Assembly: GCA_001803395.1 (NCBI GenBank)
Contig: MHBU01000033.1
Span: forward strand, 9,445-51,335
Length of the DNA: 41,891 nt
Direction: 5' to 3'
Origin: Methylotenera sp. RIFCSPLOWO2_02_FULL_45_14
GTDB lineage: Bacteria > Pseudomonadota > Gammaproteobacteria > Burkholderiales > Methylophilaceae
The notes beneath the pieces are model-generated. The model was not told the DNA's origin. It saw only the letters and a program-made list of their open reading frames with translations, and ran no database searches. Of the stretch, positions 1 to 7,823 are shown in pieces. The position numbers and the translations under genes were made by a program. Position 1 is the stretch's first letter. Every line of letters begins with the position of its first letter.

Positions 1-247
1 ACAGCCCGAATATAGCACCGCCTGCCAATGTCATGATGGTGGCACCTGGCAAGGACAGCGCGGTAACGACAATATAAACAGCAGAAAAAACTGCAATCAC
101 CAATAATGGCTTTGCCTGATAGGTTTGCAGTAAACCATCACGGCTGGCTTTAAGCGCATCCAGGCTTAAAAAGCGCCCAAGGTCAAAGGCAAAGAACAGC
201 CCGATTAACACCATGATGAGTGCAATAATCCATGCACGATTTTTCAT
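1..247 (-). CDS. TVP38/TMEM64 family membrane protein, N-terminal part (cut by window edge)
   Basis: Reading the minus strand from an ATG at 247 gives 82 residues without a stop before the window edge. The start has an AAGGAAG ribosome site just upstream (about 251-257). The protein begins with a lysine/arginine tip and a hydrophobic segment (about residues 5-23), then a second membrane segment ending in a small-residue-rich stretch (LPGATIMTLAGGAIFGL) typical of the VTT/SNARE-associated domain of TVP38/TMEM64 (DedA-like) proteins. In some proteobacteria this domain is fused to a mercuric-reductase-like FAD oxidoreductase, which cannot be tested here. It lies on the same strand downstream of the arsenic genes, about 210 bp away, so it may belong to the same functional cluster. 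Family assignment is moderately sure; function is not known. Confidence 0.65.
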   Translation of the reverse strand, partial: MKNRAWIIALIMVLIGLFFAFDLGRFLSLDALKASRDGLLQTYQAKPLLVIAVFSAVYIVVTALSLPGATIMTLAGGAIFGL

Positions 248-271
248 ATTACTTCCTTGGGGTTTTTTAAA

Positions 272-412
272 TGAGACCTTTACACAAAATAAAAACAAGT
301 GAAAATTGATCAAAATTATCACGAGACCGTCATTCTGAGCATAGCGAAGAATGACGGAGGTATGATTTTTTTAGTCAAAAGTTGTCAGAAAAAATTTCAT
401 GCAAAGGTCTCA
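272..412. repeat. Nested inverted repeat between radical SAM gene and TVP38 gene
   Basis: Outer arms TGAGACCTTT (272-281) and AAAGGTCTCA (403-412) are a perfect 10-bp inverted repeat. Inside is a perfect 10-bp hairpin, CCGTCATTCT (327-336) and AGAATGACGG (348-357), with an 11-base loop. The inner hairpin resembles dispersed intergenic palindromes common in proteobacterial genomes. The same two-level architecture occurs at 4189-4326 and 11254-11536. It fills most of the 208-bp gap and could act as a terminator or mRNA-stabilising structure, but no U-tract follows. Confidence 0.6.
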
Positions 413-455
413 AAATATTTTTAAACTTAATTAGTTAAGTAACTAGCTAGTTTCA

Positions 456-1400
456 CTACCTCATTTCGCTGCAAGATGCACCGTATTTAAAGCAGCTATA
501 ACAACGGTGATGCTTCATGCTGACTGGCTCTGCCATACTTGCAGTCAATGTTTCAGCCAGCGCGTAGTCTGCATCGTCATCCACCAGTGTGCAGGCATAC
601 ACGCGCATGCGGCCTTTATCTTTTACTATCATTTTGCTGAAGGCGCACATATAAGCACGGCGCGAGTCTTCGGTTTGATAGGTCACCATGCAGTTCGTGG
701 TGATTTGTGGCGTTGCCACATCTAAGCCTGGCGGATGAAAGTCTGGAAACTCAACGCGATGCAGGTCTTCAGGCAATCCTGATGCACGAAATACTTCTGA
801 AAAACATACTGCCGTCTCACTTGGTGTGCTATCGGCTAACATCTGGTTAGCGACTGAAACAGAGAATCCCATTTCATGCAATTCGCGCAAGCCTTGTAGG
901 GCTAAATCAAACATGCCTGCACCACGACCAATATCGTGTTTAGTCGCATCAAAGTGATCCAAACTCACCCGAAAATGCAGCGCGTGGGGGCGTTGTAATA
1001 AAGGTTTTAACTGTTTCAATCGTTTAATCAGCGGTTCAGTCGCATTGGTGAGCACCATGCACGGGCGATATTGCAGCGCGTAATCCAAAATACGCAGCAT
1101 ATCTTTAGCTACAAAAGGCTCGCCACCCGTGAATGAAAACTGTTTAACACCTAGGGTAAGTGCCTCATCAATGTATGGTTTGGCATCGGCAAAGCGTAGT
1201 AACTGCAAGCGAGTGTCACCTGGTTTGGAGCCTTCCAGACAAAACGGGCAAGCGAGGTTGCAAGCTGTACCTGTATGAAACCAAAGTTCATCTAATGCAT
1301 GCGGCTGGATAAAGCCACGTGGTTCGCCCGATGGTGTTTGATACCAAGCTGACGATTTTGCTGGTGGTGCTACTTGAATCGGAATAATTTTCATGTCCAT
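456..1400 (-). CDS. Radical SAM enzyme of arsenosugar-type cluster
   Basis: The 314-residue protein carries the radical SAM 4Fe-4S motif CNLACPFC (Cys47, Cys51, Cys54) and the following GGEP motif (SFTGGEP, near residue 92) that binds SAM. The C-terminus is cysteine-rich, ending with Cys300-x2-Cys303-x6-Cys310, and more cysteines lie at about 240-270, which suggests an auxiliary iron-sulfur cluster. It is the last gene after two TIGR04282/TIGR04283-type glycosyltransferases and arsM. In known arsenosugar clusters the radical SAM protein ArsS joins a 5'-deoxyadenosyl group to dimethylated arsenic. The N-terminal half does not look like the classical ArsS sequence I know, although the C-terminal cysteine pattern is reminiscent of it. 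The role in making an organoarsenical is inferred from context; no symbol is given for that reason. Confidence 0.8.
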   Translation of the reverse strand: MDMKIIPIQVAPPAKSSAWYQTPSGEPRGFIQPHALDELWFHTGTACNLACPFCLEGSKPGDTRLQLLRFADAKPYIDEALTLGVKQFSFTGGEPFVAKDMLRILDYALQYRPCMVLTNATEPLIKRLKQLKPLLQRPHALHFRVSLDHFDATKHDIGRGAGMFDLALQGLRELHEMGFSVSVANQMLADSTPSETAVCFSEVFRASGLPEDLHRVEFPDFHPPGLDVATPQITTNCMVTYQTEDSRRAYMCAFSKMIVKDKGRMRVYACTLVDDDADYALAETLTASMAEPVSMKHHRCYSCFKYGASCSEMR

Positions 1401-1434
1401 CTTAATTTACTCAATGCCATGTCCATAAAATTGC

Positions 1435-2514
1435 TTAGCAGCAACTCCCTGTTTGATCGCTGGCATTGCCATCATAAGGAAGGGCGGAGCCGCAACCTTC
1501 AAAAATACCGAAGTGCTTGTCAAAATTGCCATAAAAATCAAAATGTTTGGCAAAGCGTGTGTCGTGCAACATGCGCCAGGTATTGCCACATACAGTGAAT
1601 TGTTTGCCAGTTTCAATCAAGTGATGTTTATCTAAGATAAAAGCATGTGGATGATGTGGGATAGTGCCGCGATACACCACCGATTGCCCGTAATCCTCGC
1701 AAGCTGGTTCCAAGCCACTTAATTTAAACAGCCGATAAGTGGCAGAAAAAAACTTGATATTGCCAGTGCGCGCCGTTAACTCACTATTGCCAATGGTAAT
1801 AGGGCGATCAATCACCAAGCGCGGGTCACAAAAGCCCATGGCTTTTGCCAGATTGTGAAAGTCATTCCAGTACAGGGCGCCACTCAAGCATTCGCCATAT
1901 AAAACAGGGTCTAGCGTGAGTGCTTTGGGGATGCGTCTATCTGCATATACGTCTGAAAAATACAGCTCGCCACCAGGTTTCAGCACACGAAATGCCTCAC
2001 TTAGTACAGCGGCTTTATCCACTGCCAAGTTAATTACGCAATTGGACACGATAATATCTACACTGTTGTCGTCTAAATCTAATTCGTGCAAACGCTCAAT
2101 GTAGCCATGCAGAAAAAGCACATTGCTTGTCGCATGACCAAATACTTGACAGTGATGGTCTTGGTGTTGACGCGCCACAGCAAGTTGTTCTTCAGTCATA
2201 TCTACACCAATGACACGACCTTGCTCGCCGACTAATTTAGATAACACATAAACGTCGCGCCCAGCACCACAGCCGAGGTCAAGTACGGTTAGACCATCTA
2301 GCAATTCTGGCAACACCAGGCCGCAACCGTAGTAGCGCATCAGCACTTCATCATGTACTTGTGAGAGGATAGGTTTTACATAATTGGGTAGCCCTGCATC
2401 GGTGCAGCAGGCGTTAGTTTGCAAATCCACTGAGCTTGTCAGCGTTGTGCCGTAATATTGCTGGACATTATCTTGTATGTTGCCTTGTTCATTTTTGAGT
2501 GTGGTTTCTTGCAT
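1435..2514 (-). CDS. arsM: Arsenite S-adenosylmethionine methyltransferase ArsM
   Basis: ArsM methylates trivalent arsenic with SAM in the cytoplasm, the first committed step to methylarsenicals and arsenosugars. The 359-residue protein has the SAM-binding motif VLDLGCGAGRD (about residues 77-87) and GVDMT. The cysteines expected to bind As(III) are visible: the N-terminal Cys36-Cys37 pair, Cys64 in YYGCG, Cys159 in SNCVINL and Cys209 in GECLSGAL, the last three matching the catalytic triad known from characterised ArsM enzymes. It ends in a Cys-Cys dipeptide, also common in the family. The start has a GAGG site eight bases upstream. It lies 13 bp after the TIGR04283-type gene and 34 bp before the radical SAM gene, consistent with one operon. 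Confidence 0.93.
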   Translation of the reverse strand: MQETTLKNEQGNIQDNVQQYYGTTLTSSVDLQTNACCTDAGLPNYVKPILSQVHDEVLMRYYGCGLVLPELLDGLTVLDLGCGAGRDVYVLSKLVGEQGRVIGVDMTEEQLAVARQHQDHHCQVFGHATSNVLFLHGYIERLHELDLDDNSVDIIVSNCVINLAVDKAAVLSEAFRVLKPGGELYFSDVYADRRIPKALTLDPVLYGECLSGALYWNDFHNLAKAMGFCDPRLVIDRPITIGNSELTARTGNIKFFSATYRLFKLSGLEPACEDYGQSVVYRGTIPHHPHAFILDKHHLIETGKQFTVCGNTWRMLHDTRFAKHFDFYGNFDKHFGIFEGCGSALPYDGNASDQTGSCC

Positions 2515-2527
2515 TTTATTGCCTCGT

Positions 2528-3244
2528 TCATTGTTTCGTTAATGTTGCGTTTTTGAGTGAAGTAATATGGCTACGATAGCGCGTTGCCAGCTCTTCAGGG
2601 GCACGTCCACGTGCAAATGCCAGTGCTAACTTTCGATTTTCCCATGTGCGCCGCCACCAGCCATCGCGTTGCCAGCGGCGCGGGTCAACAAATATGGGTT
2701 CACGCAGGGCGACAAAATTTCCCAGCTGGCGCAAACCTTTGACCAGCGGCACCTCTTCAAATAATGGCCAGGGCGCATGGCCGTCGGCTTCGATATAAGC
2801 TTGCCTGGACATAAATAGTCCTTGGTCGCCATACGGAATGCCGAAACGGCAGCGCAGAGCGATGGCAGGCTCCAGAAAAAATGCAGGCCAGGCGCGTGGC
2901 ACGTCAAAGCGAAAACGGAAATAGCCGCCAATCGCGCCTTTATCGAGTTCCAGCGCCATCATTGAGATAGGGTCTTTTGGCAAGCGAGCATCGGCGTGCA
3001 AAAACCACAGTACGTCGCCCTGTGCCAGGGTAGCGCCTGCCAGTAACTGTTTGCCTCTGCAAGGGTCGCTTGCCAGCCAATGTGCGCGATATTGCTGGCA
3101 TAGCGCTTGGCAGGTCTGGCTGGCGGCACCATCAACCACAATCACCTCGTGCGGGGTGCGCGGCAAATGTTGTATCTGCGCCAATAACTGCGCCAACTTT
3201 TTCTCGTCGTTGTAGCAGGGGATAATGATGCTGAAACTAGGCAT
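2528..3244 (-). CDS. TIGR04283-type arsenosugar biosynthesis glycosyltransferase
   Basis: A 238-residue family 2 glycosyltransferase. The N-terminus SFSIIIPCYNDEKKL begins the GT-A fold, EVIVVDGAAS is the nucleotide-sugar-binding strand, and WFLHADARLP carries a DxD-like metal site (HAD/HADA). The later GDQGLFMSR and FEEVPLV stretches are typical of the TIGR04283 group, which is regularly linked to arsM and radical SAM genes. No membrane segment is obvious. It overlaps the end of the upstream DUF2064-type gene by eight bases and precedes arsM by 13 bases, so translation is probably coupled. The predicted role is attachment of a sugar-derived group during organoarsenical synthesis; this is family and context inference, as the exact substrate is unknown. 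Confidence 0.85.
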   Translation of the reverse strand: MPSFSIIIPCYNDEKKLAQLLAQIQHLPRTPHEVIVVDGAASQTCQALCQQYRAHWLASDPCRGKQLLAGATLAQGDVLWFLHADARLPKDPISMMALELDKGAIGGYFRFRFDVPRAWPAFFLEPAIALRCRFGIPYGDQGLFMSRQAYIEADGHAPWPLFEEVPLVKGLRQLGNFVALREPIFVDPRRWQRDGWWRRTWENRKLALAFARGRAPEELATRYRSHITSLKNATLTKQ

Positions 3245-3944
3245 AGCTGCTTTCAGTTGAATGAATGATTTTGCTATTTAAAACTATTTTGCTGGTTAAA
3301 CTGTATAACGCGCGCCTCGCTGGGCGTCGGTCATTGACTAGTGCGGTCATTACACGTGACAAATCCTCTGGTTCATCTACATCAAAGCCATGCGCCAGCG
3401 TGGCTACAGAATGCCCGGCCTGATGGCAGGAGTAGGCAAGTGCCGCCCCCAAGCGGCCTGTGCTCCATGGCAGATCGGCTAATGCCGGCCACGGCTGGCG
3501 GCTCGCCATAATGGATACGCCGCCATCTGCGGTAGGTTTAAGAACGGTGTCGTTATTTAATAAAGCCTCACAGGTTGCAGCAAAATCAGCTTCACTCAGG
3601 GCGGGAGCATCGCTGCCTATGTAAACCAGATACTTGAGTCCCCTGGCACGTAATTTGCAATCCAGACTATTTAACCGTTGCCCGAGATTGCCTGCTGCTT
3701 GCGGATGAATTTTTATACTTGATTGTAATTCCGGTAACAGCGTCGCAGCCCAGGCATCGTCTGTAGCAGCTGCCGGTGCAATGACAACCGGACCAGGCCA
3801 GGCGAGGGCGTCTTCCAGCGCACAGGCAAGTAACGCTTCAGCAATCTGCAGTGCTGCAGTAATCCCCAGTTTGGCAGCCAGACGTTGTTTACCAATACCG
3901 GGTGCTGGCCGTTTGCATACTAAAACTAATGTGGCTTCAGTCAT
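3237..3944 (-). CDS. TIGR04282 (DUF2064) arsenosugar biosynthesis glycosyltransferase
   Basis: First gene of the arsenic operon, 235 residues from an ATG at 3944. An upstream in-frame ATG at 3995 exists, but the 3944 start has an AGGAA site at the right distance and gives the normal family N-terminus (TLVLVCKRPAPGIGKQRLA). This GKQRLA/KTRLA signature and the later YIGSDAPALS motif mark DUF2064, a nucleotidyl/glycosyltransferase-like fold with a G-x-D metal site. DGGVSIMA and DVDEPEDL complete the family pattern. TIGR04282 proteins occur next to TIGR04283, arsM and radical SAM genes in arsenosugar loci. The exact reaction is not established. The tail runs eight bases into the next gene. Confidence 0.85.
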   Translation of the reverse strand: MTEATLVLVCKRPAPGIGKQRLAAKLGITAALQIAEALLACALEDALAWPGPVVIAPAAATDDAWAATLLPELQSSIKIHPQAAGNLGQRLNSLDCKLRARGLKYLVYIGSDAPALSEADFAATCEALLNNDTVLKPTADGGVSIMASRQPWPALADLPWSTGRLGAALAYSCHQAGHSVATLAHGFDVDEPEDLSRVMTALVNDRRPARRALYSLTSKIVLNSKIIHSTESSYA

Positions 3945-4188
3945 GTTGTTTTTCCTGGTCTTGGTTTTGGGGCATGGATTCTTAAATGTTAACATTTATC
4001 ACTATCTTTGGCTGGCTGTCTAAAAATGCTGTTTGAAAGGCAGTCGTCATATAGTTACTTAGACGTGTGTAAAGCAAAATCCTTACAAAATTTTATGCTT
4101 AAGTTGTAACTATTTAGCCATTTTGCAATGTTTGTATTAAAGCTTATAGTGTTTAATATGGTTTTTTGTGATTGGTTTTATAGCCGCT

Positions 4189-4326
4189 CCCAAAAATAAA
4201 GTCATGTATTTGTAGGAGCGATCTTTAGATCGCGAAGGCAATATGGAAATAATCACCAGTTCTTTCGCGATCTAAAGATCGCTCCTACAAAAGTGGTTTG
4301 TAGCCAACCATGACTTTAATTTTGGG
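4189..4326. repeat. Nested inverted repeat (MITE-like) in the divergent arsenic/desaturase intergenic region
   Basis: Outer arms CCCAAAAATAAAGTCATG (4189-4206) and CATGACTTTAATTTTGGG (4309-4326) pair with one mismatch in 18. Inner arms, 27 bp each, at 4210-4236 and 4264-4290 are perfect inverted copies containing TGTAGGAGCGATCTTTAGAT. The inner unit belongs to the 'GTAGGAGCG...' class of dispersed palindromes; a short degenerate relative lies at 18522-18551. The element occupies a third of the 412-bp gap between the arsenic operon (minus) and the desaturase-family gene (plus). I saw no convincing promoter for the arsenic operon in the remaining AT-rich 3945-4188. Confidence 0.75.
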
Positions 4327-4356
4327 TTCAGTTATAGTAAACAGGAGTTGTTATCG

Positions 4357-5199
4357 GTGGAAGCGTATCTGCGATTCGGTATTTTTGTGGGCGTTTACCT
4401 GCTTGCTGCGCTGCTGGAATCATTTTTCCCCAAGCGGCCGCCCACACAGCCTAAAGTCAGGCGCTGGATCATCAATTTCAGTCTGGTGGGAATCGATATT
4501 CTGGTGCAGCGGTTTACTTTAGGCGCTGCCGCGTATTTAACTGCTGTCTATGCGCAAGACCACGGATGGGGGCTGATGAGCGTTCTGGATCTGCCCTTCT
4601 GGGCAGAAGCGCTGATCGCATTCCTGATGCTGGATTTTGCCATTTATTTACAGCATGTGATGTCTCATGCCTTGCCCGTATTCTGGCGGCTGCACAGCGT
4701 GCACCATGCTGATCTGGATATTGATGCCAGCAGCGGTTTGCGCTTTCATCCGATTGAAATCCTCGTTTCACTTATCTACAAAGCCGCGATAGTCGCTGCT
4801 TTGGGTGCAGACCCTTGGGTTGTTATCGCATTTGAAGTCACACTCAACGGCGCCGCCGTGATTACTCACGCCAACATCCGCTATCCAGATCAGCTGGATT
4901 CGCCATTGCGATGGCTGTTTGTCACCCCTAATATGCACCGCGTACATCACTCAATAAACCGTGATGAAATGGATACCAATTTTGGGTTTTTCCTATCGAT
5001 ATGGGATAGACTTTGCGGCACCTATCACCATGCGCCGCCGCGCATGGGCCATGAAAAAGTGTTGCTGGGCCTGCCTTATATTCGGCAACAATCCCGGCTT
5101 GGTTTAATGCAATTGCTGTGGCTACCATTTCGAGTGACAAGGCAAACAGCAAGCTTGGGGCTGTCGCCTGATGTGGTGGATGGTGAGGTTAAAAAATGA
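4357..5199 (+). CDS. Sterol desaturase / fatty acid hydroxylase family membrane protein
   Basis: A 280-residue di-iron membrane protein. The histidine clusters are visible: HVMSH, HSVHHAD, then HANI and the C-terminal HRVHHS, matching the fatty acid hydroxylase superfamily (PF04116) in which eight histidines hold two irons for hydroxylation or desaturation of a lipid. Hydrophobic segments at about residues 5-25, 45-65 and 80-105 and a further one near 145-170 fit a membrane enzyme. I chose the GTG at 4357 because the GGAG at 4344-4347 stands nine bases before it; a TTG at 4348 lies directly on that site and is less likely. The lipid substrate cannot be told. It is monocistronic, with the arsenic operon divergent upstream. 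Confidence 0.85.
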   Translation: MEAYLRFGIFVGVYLLAALLESFFPKRPPTQPKVRRWIINFSLVGIDILVQRFTLGAAAYLTAVYAQDHGWGLMSVLDLPFWAEALIAFLMLDFAIYLQHVMSHALPVFWRLHSVHHADLDIDASSGLRFHPIEILVSLIYKAAIVAALGADPWVVIAFEVTLNGAAVITHANIRYPDQLDSPLRWLFVTPNMHRVHHSINRDEMDTNFGFFLSIWDRLCGTYHHAPPRMGHEKVLLGLPYIRQQSRLGLMQLLWLPFRVTRQTASLGLSPDVVDGEVKK

Positions 5200-5393
5200 A
5201 CGGCTTAATTAGGGAACTTCTGCGGTGACCGACACGGTGAAACTCGATCAGCAACATATTTAAAAACGTGTGGTCTGAGCCTCTATTACTACATACGGCT
5301 ACGCGGGCTAAAAACAGATGCTCTGCAAGCCGCATGGATATTGAATTATAGGGTATCAATAGTGCAGCGTAATTGCCAAGATAGAGAATTTTA

Positions 5394-5428
5394 CATAGGG
5401 CGGATTACGTTACCTAATCCGCTCTATG
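5394..5428. repeat. REP-like hairpin
   Basis: CATAGGGCGGATTA (5394-5407) pairs with TAATCCGCTCTATG (5415-5428), one mismatch, loop of seven. The GGGCGGAT core is the same as in the REP hairpins flanking the transposase at 7226-7765. The remainder of 5200-5566 contains no gene I can support; the only other signal is a possible -10 box at 5527. Confidence 0.65.
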
Positions 5429-5526
5429 CGGGCTGGAGAAATACAAAAGTTAAATTACGGTGTAAAAAGCTGGTGGCATCAAGCCTTAAATTAATTTTTT
5501 TAACCAGCATGATGAGCCGCGCACGT

Positions 5527-5532
5527 TATAAT
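5527..5532 (+). promoter_or_regulatory. Candidate -10 box for membrane protein/TIR gene pair
   Basis: A perfect TATAAT lies 34 bases before the ATG at 5567. No good -35 hexamer is found at 16-18 bp upstream, so the promoter may be weak or activator dependent. Pattern match only. Confidence 0.35.
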
Positions 5533-5566
5533 AAGTATTCCAATAAAAATTAAGAGGGTAAAAACA

Positions 5567-6433
5567 ATGGCTTATGATGCAATCTATTTCGAGAACCCTC
5601 ATAATGGCCAAATCAAGGAGGCATCAGTGGGTTTCTCATGGACAACTTTACTTTTTGGCCCATTCCCAATGTTATTTCGAGGGAATTGGAAATGGTTTGC
5701 AATTATTTTAATACTTGCCTTGATTACTTTTGGTCTGACAAATCTCATATTCATGTTCATCATCAATAAGCTTTACATTAAAGATTTAATTGGCGATGGA
5801 TTTAAAGTAAAGTCCATCAAAGTTGGACCACTTAACAAAATTGCTACAGAGATTGGTTTTCCTCTTCCAATTCTTAATGCCTCCTCAGTTACTGCTGATG
5901 AAATCACCTCCATTGCACATGGCAATACAGCTAAAGCTGGCGGTGCCAATAATTCATTGCCATGGATTATGATTGGCGTTGTGCTTGTTTTAATGTTTGC
6001 ATTACTGGGTGGAGAAAAAGAGAAATTACCAGAAACCGAACAGAATGTTGGAACACAAAAGGATCTTGAAAGTGCCTCTTCTACATCCACACCAACCATT
6101 TCTTCAATATTTGGATCTGACGACAAGGGTATGAAGGAACTGAAGTTGCTTGAGCAGCGTTGGTATGATGCCATTGTATTAGCTAGCTCCACTCCACGAA
6201 TTTCTTTAAGCGGCCCAATAAGCAATCTACAATCTATTAGTAGGGATTTAGAGACTACTGAGGTAAGTGATTGCTTGGGAGAAGCAAAAGCATCTTTGTC
6301 AGTTGCTATGGCCACTATGGTTCAAGCTAATCTTATGTTCTTACAACAAGACGAATCATCAGCTAATTCATTACATGAAGAAGCAAATAATGAATTTAAC
6401 AAATATAAACAGCTACGTGATAAGTGTTTATAA
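5567..6433 (+). CDS. Membrane protein with DUF2628-like N-terminal domain, partner of TIR gene
   Basis: A 288-residue protein of unknown function. The N-terminal ~75 residues (HNGQIKEASVGFSW, then TTLLFGPFPMLFRGNWKW and a long hydrophobic stretch at about 45-70) resemble DUF2628, a small domain with a membrane hairpin. A second membrane segment (about residues 125-143, LPWIMIGVVLVLMFALLGG) is followed by a polar, Ser/Thr-rich linker and a helical C-terminal region (about 180-288) rich in Glu, Gln and Lys, with ELKLLEQRW and ANNEFNKYKQLR suggesting coiled-coil or sensor helices. A GAGGG site precedes the ATG. It ends two bases before the TIR gene, so the two are very likely cotranscribed. AT-rich composition hints at recent acquisition. 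A role as membrane sensor or effector of a TIR-based defence unit is my inference. Confidence 0.7.
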   Translation: MAYDAIYFENPHNGQIKEASVGFSWTTLLFGPFPMLFRGNWKWFAIILILALITFGLTNLIFMFIINKLYIKDLIGDGFKVKSIKVGPLNKIATEIGFPLPILNASSVTADEITSIAHGNTAKAGGANNSLPWIMIGVVLVLMFALLGGEKEKLPETEQNVGTQKDLESASSTSTPTISSIFGSDDKGMKELKLLEQRWYDAIVLASSTPRISLSGPISNLQSISRDLETTEVSDCLGEAKASLSVAMATMVQANLMFLQQDESSANSLHEEANNEFNKYKQLRDKCL

Positions 6434-6435
6434 CC

Positions 6436-6852
6436 ATGACAACTTTTGTTTCATATTCAGCATTTGATAAAGATAAAGTAGAACGGCTGATTGATGACCT
6501 TCGAGCACATGGCGTTGATGTATGGTTTGATCAGGATGACTTGTTGGTCGGTGATGATCTAGAAGCCAAAATTGAGGTAGCCATAATGGCTGCAAAAAAA
6601 ATCATTATTTGTGTCAGCAAGTCTTTTAACGAGAAACCTCCAACTTCATGGGTCAAGGTAGAGCTATCCATAGCCCACCAGAGAGAAACAACAGAAGGTA
6701 AAAACTACATTGTGCCTGTACGGTTAGATCGAGGTGCCACTATCCCAGATGAAATAGCTAAACGAGTTTATGCTGATATTTCATCTCAAGAAAAATGGAA
6801 AATGAACCTCCCACGGTTAGTTAAAGCATTAAAAGCTACATCACCACCTTGA
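6436..6852 (+). CDS. TIR-domain protein (candidate NADase effector or signalling protein)
   Basis: A 138-residue protein that is almost entirely one TIR domain. MTTFVSYSAFDKDKVERL is the typical first strand and loop, DVWFDQDDLLVGDDL is box 2, AIMAAKKIIICVSKSF is the central strand, and SWVKVELSIA carries Glu76 at the place of the catalytic glutamate of TIR NAD-hydrolases. IVPVRLD follows as usual. I chose the ATG at 6436 instead of the GTG at 6424 because it gives the standard TIR start and leaves a two-base gap to the upstream stop. There is no extra sensor domain, so sensing must come from a partner, most simply the membrane protein upstream. Many bacterial TIR proteins act in anti-phage defence; that role here is inferred. 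Confidence 0.85.
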   Translation: MTTFVSYSAFDKDKVERLIDDLRAHGVDVWFDQDDLLVGDDLEAKIEVAIMAAKKIIICVSKSFNEKPPTSWVKVELSIAHQRETTEGKNYIVPVRLDRGATIPDEIAKRVYADISSQEKWKMNLPRLVKALKATSPP

Positions 6853-6961
6853 GGAAAACATGGGGTCAGGTCTTTCATTATCGCATCTCACCATTATTTA
6901 ACTGCTCATAATTAGAAACTATTCTACTCACTGTAGTGTAATGCACACCAAAATAAGCTAG

Positions 6962-7160
6962 CGTAGGGCGGATAAGCGAGACCGTAAAGGTCTTCCCCGC
7001 TAATCTAAGCCACTAAAGCGGCAAGATTAAGCGTGATAGCGTTATCCGCCGTATGAAAATACCCCATGCGGCGGAATGCGTCGCACCCTTTGACTACACT
7101 CTGCCTGCGTAGTATGGCAAATATCACATCTGGCGGATAACGCTACGCTCATCCGCCCTA
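6962..7160. repeat. REP hairpins upstream of the RAYT transposase
   Basis: At least three REP-like units: TAGGGCGGATAAGCG (6963-6977) facing AGCGTTATCCGCCGTA (about 7038-7053), and a compact hairpin at 7131-7160 in which TGGCGGAT and ATCCGCCC form the stem around an ACGCTACGCTC loop. All share the GGCGGAT/ATCCGCC core. They fill most of the 373-bp gap between the TIR gene and the transposase and are the probable substrates of that transposase. Confidence 0.75.
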
Positions 7161-7225
7161 CAACCCCCACAATTTATCCACCAAGAAAACTTTCATCAAC
7201 TGCAACTTTCAGGCAACATATACCA

Positions 7226-7765
7226 ATGCCTGATTATCGCCGTAACCGTGTGCCTGGGGGCACTTATTTCTTTACCGTAAACTTGCTGGAACGCCGTTCC
7301 CGCCTATTTGTGGAGCATATTGAAAACTTGCGCGAAGCGGTGCGTGTGGTGCGCAAAAACAAGCCGTTTCATATTGATTGCTGGGTAGTGTTGCCTGACC
7401 ACATGCATTGCATTTGGACTTTGCCCATAGGCGATGCGGATTATGCATCGCGCTGGAAAGCCATTAAAACGGCATTTTCAAAAACCATCCCAAAAACAGA
7501 GCGTCTATCTGCCGTGCGCCGTGCCAAAGGTGAGCGGGGCATTTGGCAATGCAGATATTGGGAACATACCATAAGAAATGATTTAGATTATGCGGCACAT
7601 GTGAATTATGTGCATATCAATCCGTTAAAACATGGTTTGGCTAAATGTGTGGCAGATTGGCCATATTCCTCATTTCATCGTTTGGTGGAAGCTGGCGTTT
7701 ACGCTGAAAATTGGGCGGGTGACGGGAGTGTTGAGATGGATGCAGGTGAGTCATACGGCGGATAG
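7226..7765 (+). CDS. REP-associated tyrosine transposase (RAYT, Y1/HUH family)
   Basis: A 179-residue single-strand DNA transposase of the TnpA-REP family. YRRNRVPGGTYFFTVNL is the classic N-terminus, LPDHMHCIW carries the HUH metal site (His59, His61), RYWEHTIRNDLDYAAH precedes Tyr128 in VNYVHINPLKHGL, which aligns with the catalytic Tyr115 of the E. coli enzyme, and WPYSSFHR closes the domain. Length matches the family (about 165-180). REP hairpins lie both upstream (6962-7160) and across its stop codon (7754-7785), the usual arrangement. RAYTs are single-copy, vertically kept, domesticated enzymes thought to spread REP sequences. The ATG at 7226 has no strong ribosome site, so the start is moderately sure. 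Confidence 0.92.
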   Translation: MPDYRRNRVPGGTYFFTVNLLERRSRLFVEHIENLREAVRVVRKNKPFHIDCWVVLPDHMHCIWTLPIGDADYASRWKAIKTAFSKTIPKTERLSAVRRAKGERGIWQCRYWEHTIRNDLDYAAHVNYVHINPLKHGLAKCVADWPYSSFHRLVEAGVYAENWAGDGSVEMDAGESYGG

Positions 7766-7785
7766 CGCTATGCTCATCCGCCCTA
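7754..7785. repeat. REP hairpin downstream of RAYT gene
   Basis: GCGGAT and ATCCGC around AGCGCTATGCTC form a hairpin that begins inside the last codons of the RAYT gene and continues past its stop. It is nearly identical to the unit at 7131-7160 (GGCGGATAACGCTACGCTCA against GGCGGATAGCGCTATGCTCA), so the gene sits between two REP copies. Confidence 0.8.
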
Positions 7786-7823
7786 CTGATTTTAGCCCGC
7801 ATAGGGGGCAATTGTTGAAGGAG

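Noticed and set aside
507-725. Plus-strand open frame opposite the radical SAM gene
   Set aside because: It is antisense to a well-supported gene, has no ribosome site and a His/Cys-rich unlikely composition.
3945-4188. ArsR-type operator upstream of the arsenic operon
   Set aside because: The stretch is AT-rich but no convincing dyad of the ArsR kind or good -35/-10 pair could be picked.
5341-5553. 70-residue open frame across a REP hairpin
   Set aside because: It reads through the repeat and overlaps the promoter region of the next gene; no family features.
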